Below the pieces are notes generated by a model that did no database searches, was not told the DNA's origin, and saw only the letters and a list, made by a program, of their open reading frames with translations. 64,000 nt of DNA from JAVXTH01 sp036641395 (GTDB lineage: Bacteria > Bacillota_I > Bacilli_A > Erysipelotrichales > Erysipelotrichaceae). The translations under genes and the position numbers were made by a program. Shown in pieces: positions 1 to 8,333 of the stretch. How positions within the stretch are numbered: position 1 is the first letter of the stretch; each line of letters begins with the position of its first letter. The stretch lies in contig JAVWEY010000003.1 in assembly GCA_036641395.1 (NCBI GenBank), positions 10,114 through 74,113 on the forward strand. The letters run 5' to 3'.

Positions 1-2
1 TC

Positions 3-1064
3 TCAATCTTTGCCAATCAAGGTAAATACATACCACCACATACAATTCGAAAAATTATCTATAAAGATTCTAAAAAAGAACCAATTATTGCGAAATTCGA
101 ACCGATTCAAGTAATATCTGAAGAATCTGCTTATATGATGTCAACTCTCTTACTAGATGCTGTATCGAGTAAATGGGCTAACTTATTACAGATCCTACAA
201 AGTCCTTTCCCAGTATACGCAAAGAGTGGTACATCCGATTGGGGCGATGTTGGACTTAAATATGGAATTGAAAAAGCAGCGATGCGTGATAAATGGATTG
301 TTGCCTATACTAGTACATGTACCGTAGCTACATGGGCCGGTTATGATTATGATGCATCCATCTATGGACCAAATACTTATGTCAACAATTACAAGATGAA
401 TGTCAATGTACCTGGTCAAATCAATAAAAAATTATTAAATTACATTAATACAAAATATCCTGCATCTGCTTTAAAACAACCAGCAGGAGTAACTAGTATC
501 ACCCATGTTAAAGGTAAATTCCCATATGCTACACCACCTGAGGGCACTCCTAGTGATATGATTACAACTGGCTTAATTAAAACTAAGTTTGCGAAACTTG
601 AATCCTTATCACCAGATCCTTTAGATAAATTATCTGCTTTCACCGCTACTTTTAAAGATGAAAAGAGCGATAATATGGTCTTAACCTTTACCCCTTATCC
701 TAATGCTGAAAGATTAAAACCAGCTTCTCATACACAAAGCATTAAAGGTAGTGGAGGAACAATTACTGGTAATGTCTATTACGATCCAGCCTTCTTATAT
801 GGTGAAGTCGTTTATAAGGCTCGAGTAAGTGTTGATGGAAAAGAGATTGGAAACTATACATTATCATCTGATAAAGCGGAACAAATCATTCCAATTGATT
901 ATGGAAAAACAGCTGAGATTTGTGGTTATTACGCTTATAAGAATACAAATGTAAATAAGAGTAATGAAATATGTAATAGCGTTACTCGTGGTTCTAAACC
1001 AGATAATGATGAAGATAAACCTACGCCAGAAACACCAGTTACACCACCAAACAAAAAGGATTAA
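3..1064 (+). CDS. Class A penicillin-binding protein, C-terminal part (5' end outside window)
   Basis: The frame is open from the left edge, so the start lies outside; about 353 residues are visible. These are the late transpeptidase domain of a bifunctional PBP1A-type cell-wall synthase, which cross-links peptidoglycan on the outer face of the membrane. The KSGT box (equivalent of KTG) in the stretch FPVYAKSGTSDWG is the third active-site motif; the SxxK and SxN motifs must be upstream. After the transpeptidase comes a roughly 130-residue, probably beta-rich extension and a Pro/Thr/Lys/Asp-rich tail ending in NKKD, as in many Gram-positive class A PBPs. It is convergent with nth and shares a terminator. 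Family assignment is firm; the exact paralogue is not determinable. Confidence 0.88.
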   Translation, partial: SIFANQGKYIPPHTIRKIIYKDSKKEPIIAKFEPIQVISEESAYMMSTLLLDAVSSKWANLLQILQSPFPVYAKSGTSDWGDVGLKYGIEKAAMRDKWIVAYTSTCTVATWAGYDYDASIYGPNTYVNNYKMNVNVPGQINKKLLNYINTKYPASALKQPAGVTSITHVKGKFPYATPPEGTPSDMITTGLIKTKFAKLESLSPDPLDKLSAFTATFKDEKSDNMVLTFTPYPNAERLKPASHTQSIKGSGGTITGNVYYDPAFLYGEVVYKARVSVDGKEIGNYTLSSDKAEQIIPIDYGKTAEICGYYAYKNTNVNKSNEICNSVTRGSKPDNDEDKPTPETPVTPPNKKD

Positions 1065-1070
1065 ACTAAA

Positions 1071-1112
1071 AAGAAGCAATTGAGTTTATGACTCTACTTG
1101 CTTCTTTTTTTG
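1071..1112. terminator. Bidirectional terminator between PBP gene and nth
   Basis: The arms AAGAAGCAA (1071-1079) and TTGCTTCTT (1098-1106) pair, with an inner GAGT/ACTC extension, followed by a T-run on the plus strand. On the minus strand it covers the last codons of nth, so it can end transcription from both sides. Confidence 0.75.
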
Positions 1113-1745
1113 TTTTCGATATGCTTCTAATTTATCTTTCTTACAAAATGACTGAAATAAACAATCAGAACATATTGGATTACGTGCCATGCACTGATAT
1201 CTACCAAAGAATATAAATAAGTGATGAGCTTGATTCCAACGTTCTCGCTTTATCTTAGCGCAGCATTTCTTTTCTACGGTTTCTACACTATCTTGTACTT
1301 TCGCAAGCCCTAGCCGCTTTGAAATGCGTTCTACATGGGTATCTACCGCAAAGGCAGGTATATCAAAGCTTACACTACGTACAACATTCGCCGTTTTTCT
1401 TCCAACGCCTGCAAGACTTGTCAATTCATCCATATCACTAGGTACTTCTCCATCAAAATTATCGACAAGTGATTTTGCCAATGAATGGATCATTCTTGCT
1501 TTATTATGATATAAACCAATTCTTTTTAAGTAAGGTTCAATCTCCCCTACTGAGCCACTTGACAATGCAAGCGGTGTAGGAAAACGAGTAAATAATGCTG
1601 GTGTTATTTTATTGACTGCCTCATCCGTTGTTTGTGCTGATAAGACAACTGCAACGATTAATTCAAACGCATTTTGATGATTTAAAGCACAATGAGCATC
1701 AGGAAATAAGACTTCTAAATGATCAAGAATTTCATCACTTGTCAT
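1086..1745 (-). CDS. nth: Endonuclease III (DNA glycosylase/AP lyase)
   Basis: Base-excision repair enzyme that removes oxidised pyrimidines and nicks the abasic site. At 219 residues it has the normal family length. The helix-hairpin-helix LAGVGRKTANVV carries the catalytic lysine (Lys117), followed by the catalytic aspartate in FAVDTHVER (Asp135). The C-terminal iron-sulphur loop is complete: Cys185, Cys192, Cys195 and Cys201 with spacing C-x6-C-x2-C-x5-C. The stop of dnaD and the start of nth share a base at 1745, so the two are probably co-translated; dnaD-nth is also a conserved pair in Bacillus. Confidence 0.96.
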   Translation of the reverse strand: MTSDEILDHLEVLFPDAHCALNHQNAFELIVAVVLSAQTTDEAVNKITPALFTRFPTPLALSSGSVGEIEPYLKRIGLYHNKARMIHSLAKSLVDNFDGEVPSDMDELTSLAGVGRKTANVVRSVSFDIPAFAVDTHVERISKRLGLAKVQDSVETVEKKCCAKIKRERWNQAHHLFIFFGRYQCMARNPICSDCLFQSFCKKDKLEAYRKQKKKQVES

Positions 1746-2281
1746 TATCGTTCTCCTTTTTCGATTTGCTCCACACTCAATTTTTTAGTTTTCCAATCAC
1801 TTAAGATTCGTTCAATATAATCAAAGTGCTTTTTATTGTAAATTACTGCCTCTCTTAAAGCATAAATAATTAGTTTTTGCTCATAGGTACTTGTCCAATC
1901 AGATAAACATTCCAATTCTTTTTGAGTTAAAGGACGACCAAATTCATTTTCAAATAAATTGAAAAGTGATTCATCAAAAGCTGTCTTAGTTTTGCTTTCA
2001 CTAGTGAAAATACCATCGATATTAAATACTATCTTTCCACTCTCATATAGAACTTGTAAGTATCCTCTAGTTGTAAGGGTTGAAAGCAATTCATCAATTT
2101 CATCATTATTCTTTTTTAATTTTTTAGCAAGCGTTACATGATCAATATTAATCTTCTGTTCATTAAAATAGTCAATCAACATGATTGTCATTGCTTCTTC
2201 TCCATTTACGGCAATATCTTCTAATCTCTCCATGATATAAGAACGCCGATTAATATAAGATTCATTCCACCAATTACTCAT
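1745..2281 (-). CDS. dnaD: DnaD-family replication protein
   Basis: This 178-residue protein has the two-part DnaD architecture: an N-terminal winged-helix region (about residues 1-100, with the pattern of a helix-turn-helix around KKLKKNNDEIDELLSTL) and a C-terminal DnaB2/DnaD domain beginning at FENEFGRPLTQKELECLSDW. The family helps load the replicative helicase at oriC and at restarting forks in Bacillota. It is somewhat shorter than the Bacillus protein. It overlaps its upstream neighbour by one base and sits directly before nth, the conserved Bacillus order. Confidence is high from the C-terminal domain and the synteny. Confidence 0.9.
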   Translation of the reverse strand: MSNWWNESYINRRSYIMERLEDIAVNGEEAMTIMLIDYFNEQKINIDHVTLAKKLKKNNDEIDELLSTLTTRGYLQVLYESGKIVFNIDGIFTSESKTKTAFDESLFNLFENEFGRPLTQKELECLSDWTSTYEQKLIIYALREAVIYNKKHFDYIERILSDWKTKKLSVEQIEKGER

Positions 2282-2733
2282 TATAAGCCCTCCCGATAAA
2301 ATACTTTCGTAAGTTTATCATAATCTAAATATAATTCACGATTATCTTCCTTTATAACATAGACACCATTCTTTTTCCCATAACCTAATGTAAGTTTTGG
2401 TTTACTAAACTTATAATCATTTATCGCAATCGATAAAGCTTTTTCTTCATCATAAGTAGAATCTTTACGTTTCATGATTGGATCCCCATTCTCATCAAAC
2501 CACATAATCTGTTGTTTATACTTTCCTACATAAGTAACATAGGCAAAGGCATGGCGGTTAAGAGCATTAATTCCTTTATAACTGGTTTCAATCTTATCCA
2601 TCACAACCATTATATTATGATTATATTTTTGATTTGGGCCACTTATAAAAATCGAAATATTAATATAAATAACAAGTAATAAAATTAGTATTAATAAGAA
2701 TGACTTACCGATATTATTAAAATTAAATTTCAT
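2281..2733 (-). CDS. YpmB/TseB-like membrane-anchored protein (DUF5590 type)
   Basis: A 150-residue protein with one N-terminal membrane segment (about residues 8-30, rich in Leu/Ile) and an extracytoplasmic domain containing a PepSY-like pattern (TYDEEKALSIAINDYKF). I start it at the ATG at 2733, which has GGAG eight bases upstream; the in-frame ATG at 2766 has no ribosome binding site. In Bacillus the ypmB gene, linked to cell-wall elongation control, lies just upstream of aspB-asnS-dnaD-nth, so position and architecture agree. The homology call rests on length, topology and synteny rather than on a diagnostic motif. Confidence 0.6.
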   Translation of the reverse strand: MKFNFNNIGKSFLLILILLLVIYINISIFISGPNQKYNHNIMVVMDKIETSYKGINALNRHAFAYVTYVGKYKQQIMWFDENGDPIMKRKDSTYDEEKALSIAINDYKFSKPKLTLGYGKKNGVYVIKEDNRELYLDYDKLTKVFYREGL

Positions 2734-2786
2734 TATTATCACTCCAATCTTTCCTATATTATACACTAATTTATAATTTTTCTAAA

Positions 2787-3464
2787 CTAAAGAACCTCAA
2801 CAATTTTGGCAGTAAACAGTGCAGAGCGTTTACTTGCAAGGGATGCATAAGTTAAAAAATCCATTTGAGATGCCTCTTTATGAGCAATATCTGATAAAGA
2901 GCGAATTACAATAAATGGTATTTTAAAATGATTACATACCTGCCCTATAGCACCTGCTTCCATTTCCGCACAAATTACATTTGGAAAATAATGTAAGATT
3001 TCATCAATCTTTGCATTTTCACTAACAAAAGCATCTCCACTTGCGATACCACCTACAAATAAGTTACAAGCTTCATCACTCAAAACATTTTTAACTTTAT
3101 TTAATAGATTTTGATCAATCGAAAAGATTTTTCCACGTCCTGCTTCTCCATCAATTGGGGTAGTATCATAGTCATATTGAACAACTTGGTCGCTGATAAC
3201 CAAATCCAATACTTCCTGTTCCATGCATAAACCACCTGCTGTCCCAATATTAATAATTTGACTTATATCATAGCGATCTAATAATATCGTGGTCGACATC
3301 GTCGCATTAACCTTACCCACACCACTCAACATTAAAACAACTTGTTGCTTATTTAAAGTGCCTTCATAAAAACTTAATTCGTGAATTTCTGTTTTTTTAA
3401 TATCCTGCATAAGTTTTAATAACTCATCACATTCAATTTGCATTGCCGCAATAATTCCAATCAT
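2787..3464 (-). CDS. mtnN: 5'-methylthioadenosine/S-adenosylhomocysteine nucleosidase
   Basis: Cleaves adenine from methylthioadenosine and S-adenosylhomocysteine, which are by-products of SAM use. At 225 residues it has the standard length. It begins with the typical IGIIAAMQIE, then SGVGKVNA, the phosphate/ribose site motif INIGTAGG, the CAEMEAGAIGQVC segment with the substrate-binding Met-Glu pair, and IRSLSDIA with the catalytic aspartate. It overlaps the upstream methyltransferase gene by four bases, so a SAM-using enzyme and the enzyme clearing its product are co-translated at the end of the yqe block. Confidence 0.95.
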   Translation of the reverse strand: MIGIIAAMQIECDELLKLMQDIKKTEIHELSFYEGTLNKQQVVLMLSGVGKVNATMSTTILLDRYDISQIINIGTAGGLCMEQEVLDLVISDQVVQYDYDTTPIDGEAGRGKIFSIDQNLLNKVKNVLSDEACNLFVGGIASGDAFVSENAKIDEILHYFPNVICAEMEAGAIGQVCNHFKIPFIVIRSLSDIAHKEASQMDFLTYASLASKRSALFTAKIVEVL

Positions 3465-4171
3465 CGTTCCATCTCCTTTTTCGCTACAAAGAATATTTTT
3501 TCTCCTGATTGAATTCCTGCTTGAATAAAATCAGTATAGATTTCTACTTTAAAACCAATGTTAACTAATTGTTGATAAATCCATGTTGGATTATAAACTC
3601 TTTGGATATGCTGTTCCATTTGCCGATGAGCATTGGCATCAAAAAATATAAAATTTTGATACAACAAATCATCATCACTTAAAATACTCCACTCATATTG
3701 TAAATCATTGAGGGTTCCTTCTTCATAAAATTCATCTTTAAATTCATCGATTCGATCAAGAGAATGGATATCAAATAAAAATGTACCAGAATTATTTAAA
3801 GCCTTATATACCGCTTGAAATAAATGAAGTACTAGGTTATCATCAATTAAGTAGTTTAAACTATCACAATAACAAGTTATCGTATCATAATTTTTAAGAA
3901 AACATGGTTTACTCATATCCATAACAAAAAAATGAATTGCTTCACTTCCCATTTTTGATTGCGCATGCTTCAACATTGCTTCACTCAAATCACAAGCATC
4001 TACTTTAAATCCACATTTTGTAAGAGCAATCGCAATATCTCCACTCCCACATGCCATATCTAATATATTATTTCCTTGTTGATGATGAATGGTAAAGTCT
4101 ACCCACTGCTTCGTTGCCGCTTCATTTCCAACTAAAGCATCATAGAACTTTGCTAAAGAAGAATAAATCAT
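3461..4171 (-). CDS. YqeM-like SAM-dependent methyltransferase
   Basis: A 236-residue class I methyltransferase. Motif I is NILDMACGSGDIAIAL, followed by VDACDLSEAML (the acidic residue that binds the SAM ribose) and the TITCYCDSLNYL region. The substrate is unknown. It overlaps rsfS by four bases on one side and mtnN by four on the other. The order nadD-yqeK-rsfS-yqeM is the Bacillus one, so this is the yqeM equivalent. Confidence 0.85.
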   Translation of the reverse strand: MIYSSLAKFYDALVGNEAATKQWVDFTIHHQQGNNILDMACGSGDIAIALTKCGFKVDACDLSEAMLKHAQSKMGSEAIHFFVMDMSKPCFLKNYDTITCYCDSLNYLIDDNLVLHLFQAVYKALNNSGTFLFDIHSLDRIDEFKDEFYEEGTLNDLQYEWSILSDDDLLYQNFIFFDANAHRQMEQHIQRVYNPTWIYQQLVNIGFKVEIYTDFIQAGIQSGEKIFFVAKKEMER

Positions 4172-4506
4172 TCACTTAAATCCATTTGCTTAACATCAGC
4201 ATAAAGTTTCTCTAATTTATAAAGGGAGCGTTCTTCTTCTTGAAAGACATGGATAATGATGTTATTTAAGTCAACTAAAATCCATGGACTTCCTTGATTT
4301 CCTTCGATTCCTCTAACTTCTAATCCAATCTCTTTTGCCGTTTTCGCAACATGATTTGCAATTGCATTTACTTGGGTAGTGTTACTTGCGGAAGTAATAA
4401 AAACATAATCAACAAAAGGGTTATGATTTCTAAAATCATATAAAAGAATATGTTCCCCTTTTTTCTCATCAATTGATTGTTCAATCCGTTTTAATTTTTC
4501 AATCAT
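4168..4506 (-). CDS. rsfS: Ribosome silencing factor RsfS
   Basis: A 112-residue RsfS/YbeB/Iojap-family protein that binds ribosomal protein uL14 and blocks subunit joining when nutrients are short. Typical motifs are seen: LLYDFRNHNPFVDYVFITSA, then IEGNQGSPWILVDLNNIIIHVF near the end. The start has a four-base gap from the nadD-yqeK fusion and the end overlaps yqeM by four bases, so it is part of one operon with them. Confidence 0.95.
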   Translation of the reverse strand: MIEKLKRIEQSIDEKKGEHILLYDFRNHNPFVDYVFITSASNTTQVNAIANHVAKTAKEIGLEVRGIEGNQGSPWILVDLNNIIIHVFQEEERSLYKLEKLYADVKQMDLSE

Positions 4507-4510
4507 TCTA

Positions 4511-5530
4511 CTACTTCCCTTCTTTTCTTAAATAAACATGTTGTTGGGCCAATACTTCATCATATCCTGCTCTTAGATTTCTTTTTGTTAAAGCAATCGA
4601 AGCACTTGAATCATAGCCTCGGCTTGGATCGAGTTTATCTGCAATAAATAAAATCATCGCTAATTTTTGTTTTGTTGAACCGATTACATGATGGGCTATT
4701 GCATATAATATTTCTTGATCTTCAACACCATAAAAACGTTTTACATAATGATAAGCTAAATCTCCATGCCATATGGCAATTGGTGTATCCATTTTATGAG
4801 GTGCCCAGCATTTCATAAATCGCTCACTTTTCGCTTTTGGCCATTCTTTACAAACATCATGAAGAATCCCTGCTGCATAAGCCTTTTTCACATCCACATG
4901 ATGTGCATGCGCTAGTTCAACACATAACTTTGCCACACTAACACTATGAAGATAGCGTTTCTCACTCATTGAACTTTCAACCATTGTATTAAAATATAAA
5001 TAGTTATTCCCAATATAACGCCGAACACTATGAGGTAAAACACTTAAATCTCCAAGTCTTACCTGACTTGAACTAATATTAATTTCTTTCATTTTAAGTT
5101 GAATTAAATTTTGATTACTTTCAAATTCAATTTTATTTCGAGGATAAACATAAAAATGTATCAATTGATATAATTCATCAATCTTTTTCCATTTTGATAA
5201 TTGTCTAGCTTGATCACTTCCAATTAACCATGAAAAAGTATCCTTTGGATAACTCTTTTGTAATTGTTTTACAGTATCAATCGTATAGGAACAACCCTTT
5301 CGATTTGCTTCTAATACACAACATTTCATTTTATGATAAGGTTTAATTGCCATTTTAATCATATGAACTCGATGTTGAAATGGAGTTAATTCTCTCTCCT
5401 TTAAAGGCGTAATAAAAGTAGGCATGAACCATACTTCATCCCCTAAATGATGTTTAAGCGCTTCATTTGCGATTTGAATATGACCCTTATGAATTGGGTC
5501 AAAACTTCCACCAAGGATTAGAATATGCAT
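4511..5530 (-). CDS. nadD: NadD-YqeK fusion: nicotinate-nucleotide adenylyltransferase plus HD-domain hydrolase
   Basis: One 339-residue reading frame carries two enzymes that are separate adjacent genes in Bacillus. Residues 1 to about 185 are NadD, which adenylates nicotinate mononucleotide in NAD synthesis: GGSFDPIHKGH is the nucleotidyltransferase HxGH site and INISSSQVR the second signature. Residues from about 190 are a YqeK-type HD domain (LHSVSVAKL, then the metal pair HD in GILHDVCKEWP, HGDLAYHY and IAHHVIGS), a family known to split diadenosine tetraphosphate symmetrically. No stop or frameshift lies in the join. Both active sites look complete, so both activities are expected. It follows yhbY after two bases. 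Confidence 0.93.
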   Translation of the reverse strand: MHILILGGSFDPIHKGHIQIANEALKHHLGDEVWFMPTFITPLKERELTPFQHRVHMIKMAIKPYHKMKCCVLEANRKGCSYTIDTVKQLQKSYPKDTFSWLIGSDQARQLSKWKKIDELYQLIHFYVYPRNKIEFESNQNLIQLKMKEINISSSQVRLGDLSVLPHSVRRYIGNNYLYFNTMVESSMSEKRYLHSVSVAKLCVELAHAHHVDVKKAYAAGILHDVCKEWPKAKSERFMKCWAPHKMDTPIAIWHGDLAYHYVKRFYGVEDQEILYAIAHHVIGSTKQKLAMILFIADKLDPSRGYDSSASIALTKRNLRAGYDEVLAQQHVYLRKEGK

Positions 5531-5532
5531 TT

Positions 5533-5817
5533 CTACATCTCCAGTTTATTCTTCTTACTGCGACGGTATAGAACACATGTTCTACCAATTATTTGAATAA
5601 TTTCACTATGAGTTTTACTAGCAAGATCATAAGCCGCTTCATGAACATTGATCGGACATGTTTTTAATAAGGATATTTTTAATAATTCGTGAGCTTCTAA
5701 AGAATCATTAATTGTTTTAACTAAATTATCGCTCATTCCTTCTTTTCCCATTTGAAATAAAGCACTTTTACCATGAGCAATCGCTCTTAATTGTTTCTTC
5801 TTTTTCGTATCTAACAT
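5533..5817 (-). CDS. yhbY: YhbY/YqeI family RNA-binding protein
   Basis: A 94-residue CRS1/YhbY domain protein that associates with the pre-50S ribosomal subunit in other bacteria. It has the family's opening LRAIAHGKSALFQMGKEG (a GKxG-type RNA-binding loop) and the later HEAAYDLASKT and IGRTCVLYRRS. Its ATG overlaps the yqeH stop (TAATG), suggesting translational coupling with another ribosome-assembly factor. The aroE gene that sits between yqeH and yqeI in Bacillus is absent. Confidence 0.92.
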   Translation of the reverse strand: MLDTKKKKQLRAIAHGKSALFQMGKEGMSDNLVKTINDSLEAHELLKISLLKTCPINVHEAAYDLASKTHSEIIQIIGRTCVLYRRSKKNKLEM

Positions 5818-6902
5818 TAAATCATCGCCTTTCGAAATGTTACATTAACATTATTTGGAACATATACTCGAATCTTTTCCACATCACCATGAATGCAAAA
5901 CCATCCAAGGCCATGGATTACCACATCAATTTTCTCTTCAAACTTCGTGCTTTCAAAGCATTTCATTTGGCTGAAGTCATCGCCTATACTTGGCTTTAAA
6001 ATTCCACCCATATGCTTAACCCATAATTCATCCCCGTTTACTTGCTTTCCACGATGAATTAATAAGCTTTGTGCAAAATAACAAACACAACTTACATTTT
6101 CACAATCAAACAAATCTAAACGTGCTAAACCACCAATTGCAATACTTTGATCAAGTCGCAATTGATAAGTACGTGCTTTTAGAGCACGATCAGGAATGAC
6201 TTGTTTTAATAATTCATCATCTATGTAAGATAAAATTGAATCATTACGAGCAATACCTGGAGTATCGTATATCGTATATCCTTCAAATGACATTGGTAGA
6301 AAATCAAGAGTAGTGCCTGGATGACGAGATGTTGTTAAGGTACTTAAACTAGCTCCAAATAAAGCGTTTAATAATGTACTTTTACCAGCATTTGCCATTC
6401 CCATCACTAAAACATCACGATCACAGCGATACATCGTAATCGCTTTTTTAACTTCTTCTATTGATTCATTATCCTTTGAAAAAGCGCCTTTCGCAAGATC
6501 ATTACAAATTACAATTCCTTGTACCTGTAAGCCTTCAGCCTTTAATCTTTGTAAGATAAATTGAGATAATTTTTCATTCCCAATTGTATCTGGTAATAAA
6601 TCTCGTTTTGTCGCAATCATAATAATATCTTTTCCAAACAAATGGCGATTTAAACCTTTTAATAAACTTGCTTCAAAATCAAATAAATCAACAACCCATA
6701 AAATTAAGGCATCAATCTTTGCAATTCTATTTAATACTTCATCTCCATCAATACCTTGCTTCATTGATATCATCACATCATCATAATGGGTAATTCTAAA
6801 ACAACGTTTACAATAATCTTTCTCCATATTTGGTGTATATCCGATTTGATTGATATTTGTATCTTGTAACAACACTCCGCATCCAATACAGCGTTTACTC
6901 AT
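5817..6902 (-). CDS. yqeH: Ribosome biogenesis GTPase YqeH
   Basis: A circularly permuted GTPase needed for 30S subunit assembly. About 361 residues. The N-terminal zinc finger is CIGCG...YCKRC (residues near 5-35). The G motifs occur in permuted order: TKRDLL (G4) first, then GMANAGKSTLLNALF (G1, P-loop), TTSRHPGTT (G2) and DTPG (G3). I place the start at the ATG at 6902 because AGGAG lies seven to eight bases upstream; the TTG one codon earlier is less likely. The first codons overlap the yqeG stop. Confidence 0.95.
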   Translation of the reverse strand: MSKRCIGCGVLLQDTNINQIGYTPNMEKDYCKRCFRITHYDDVMISMKQGIDGDEVLNRIAKIDALILWVVDLFDFEASLLKGLNRHLFGKDIIMIATKRDLLPDTIGNEKLSQFILQRLKAEGLQVQGIVICNDLAKGAFSKDNESIEEVKKAITMYRCDRDVLVMGMANAGKSTLLNALFGASLSTLTTSRHPGTTLDFLPMSFEGYTIYDTPGIARNDSILSYIDDELLKQVIPDRALKARTYQLRLDQSIAIGGLARLDLFDCENVSCVCYFAQSLLIHRGKQVNGDELWVKHMGGILKPSIGDDFSQMKCFESTKFEEKIDVVIHGLGWFCIHGDVEKIRVYVPNNVNVTFRKAMI

Positions 6903-7419
6903 CAAATTCTCCTCTCACTAACAGTTTCTTTTTTGCTAGTAAATAATAAATTATATTCTCAAAGATACGATTAATCTTCGTAAAGTTCATATCCCTTAAA
7001 ACAACTGGATTACTTAAAATTGTATAAAACTTCATTCTTTTTGCACCGAATATATCGGTTAATAACTGATCTCCTAATACCGCAATTTCACTTTTCTTAA
7101 AATTATAATCTTTACAACATTTTTTATATGTTTTCTTTAATGGTTTAAGCGCAAAAGCATAATAAGGGACTTGTAATGGTGCGGCAAAGGTTTTAACCCG
7201 TTCCTCTATATTATTTGATATTAAGACTACTTTAATACCACCATCTTTTAAACTTTGAATGAAACTTACTACTTCATCACTTGGTAAGGGATGATCATGT
7301 GCTACTAGCGTATTATCAATATCACAGATTAATAATTTAATTCCTTGTTCCTGTAATTTCGTTATCTTTAAACTATGAAAAGATTCAATATAATAATCTG
7401 GACTAAATAACGATAGCAT
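6895..7419 (-). CDS. yqeG: YqeG family HAD-type phosphatase
   Basis: A 174-residue HAD hydrolase of the IIIA type. The nucleophile motif is LLICDIDNTLVAHD; LISNN supplies the second motif and LGDQLLTDIFGA the metal-binding acidic motif. The family resembles phosphatidylglycerophosphate phosphatases, but the substrate in Bacillota is not settled. First gene of the yqeG-yqeH-yhbY-nadD/yqeK-rsfS-yqeM-mtnN block; its end overlaps yqeH by a few bases. Confidence 0.9.
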   Translation of the reverse strand: MLSLFSPDYYIESFHSLKITKLQEQGIKLLICDIDNTLVAHDHPLPSDEVVSFIQSLKDGGIKVVLISNNIEERVKTFAAPLQVPYYAFALKPLKKTYKKCCKDYNFKKSEIAVLGDQLLTDIFGAKRMKFYTILSNPVVLRDMNFTKINRIFENIIYYLLAKKKLLVRGEFDE

Positions 7420-7536
7420 AAGTTTCCTCCTTTGAAAGACCCTTTATATATTACCATGATTACCTCAATAATTATAGATAAACTGCATTGAGAGAAACAC
7501 TTTTTTTATTAAATTTAAAAGAATCCTTACTAAATT

Positions 7537-7566
7537 CGTATTATTATTCAATATTATACATAGATT
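7537..7566 (+). promoter_or_regulatory. Candidate mother-cell sporulation promoter of sigK
   Basis: CATAGATTA at 7559-7567 fits the SigK -10 pattern CATAnnnTA and matches the SigE -10 CATACAnT at seven of eight positions. An AT-rich TATTATT at 7539-7545 could be a SigE -35, with a slightly short 13-base spacer. In Bacillus sigK is transcribed by both SigE and SigK, so a dual signal is plausible. This is a by-eye match only. Confidence 0.38.
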
Positions 7567-7581
7567 AGATTAGGTGAGAAA

Positions 7582-8280
7582 ATGTTTACAATACTATTAG
7601 AGTTAATGTCTTCTGCTTTATGTTATATCGGTTACATTAAAAGCAATTCATTTCTTCAACCGCTTAATTCAAAAGATGAAGCACATTATATATCTTTACT
7701 AGCAGATAAAGATATCGATGCTAGAAATCAATTAATTGAACACAACTTACGACTTGTTGCTCACATTGTAAAGAAATATGATATTAAAAAAGAACAAAAA
7801 GAAGATTTAATATCAATTGGAACAATTGGATTAATTAAAGCAGTCGATTCTTTTAAACCAGAAAAAGGCCATAAATTAACTACCTATGCCTCACGTTGTA
7901 TTGAAAATGAAATCTTAATGTATTTACGTTCTGCGAAACATTATTTTCAAAATGTATCTTTAAATGATGCAATTGCTCAAGATAAAGATGGAAGTGAAAT
8001 CACTTTACTTGATGCGATTGCATCACCTTGCGATAAATCAATTATTGATCATATGATGTTAGCAGATAACATTGAAAAACTAAATACCTATATCCATGTA
8101 TTAGATGCAAGAGAATTATCAATTATCACAAAACGCTTTGGTTTATATGGAAAACGCGAACAAACGCAAAGAGAAATCGCAAGTGAGATGCATATTTCAA
8201 GGTCTTATGTTTCAAGAATTGAAAAACGTGCTTTTATGAAAATATATCGCGAGTTTAAAAAACAGGAGAAGAAAGGCTAA
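7582..8280 (+). CDS. sigK: Sporulation sigma factor SigK (pro-SigK, uninterrupted)
   Basis: A 232-residue sigma-70 family factor that directs late mother-cell transcription. Strong family signatures are present: ARNQLIEHNLRLVAHIVKKY, EDLISIGTIGLIKAVDSF and the region 4.2 helix-turn-helix TQREIASEMHISRSYVSRIEKRA. The first 20 or so residues form a hydrophobic leader (TILLELMSSALCYIGYIKSN) in the place of the Bacillus pro-sequence, which is cleaved by SpoIVFB. The gene is in one piece, with no skin-type element. AGGTGAG precedes the ATG. It stands alone on the plus strand, against nearly all its neighbours. Confidence 0.93.
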   Translation: MFTILLELMSSALCYIGYIKSNSFLQPLNSKDEAHYISLLADKDIDARNQLIEHNLRLVAHIVKKYDIKKEQKEDLISIGTIGLIKAVDSFKPEKGHKLTTYASRCIENEILMYLRSAKHYFQNVSLNDAIAQDKDGSEITLLDAIASPCDKSIIDHMMLADNIEKLNTYIHVLDARELSIITKRFGLYGKREQTQREIASEMHISRSYVSRIEKRAFMKIYREFKKQEKKG

Positions 8281-8283
8281 AGA

Positions 8284-8330
8284 AAATAGTATCAATCAGA
8301 AATAACTACCTGATTGATACTATTTATAAA
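8284..8330. terminator. Perfect 16-bp hairpin between sigK and purC
   Basis: The 16-base arms at 8284-8299 and 8310-8325 are perfect complements around a ten-base loop. It lies between convergent genes. The following run is AT-rich but not a clean T-tract, so termination efficiency is uncertain in either direction. Confidence 0.7.
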
Positions 8331-8333
8331 TAA

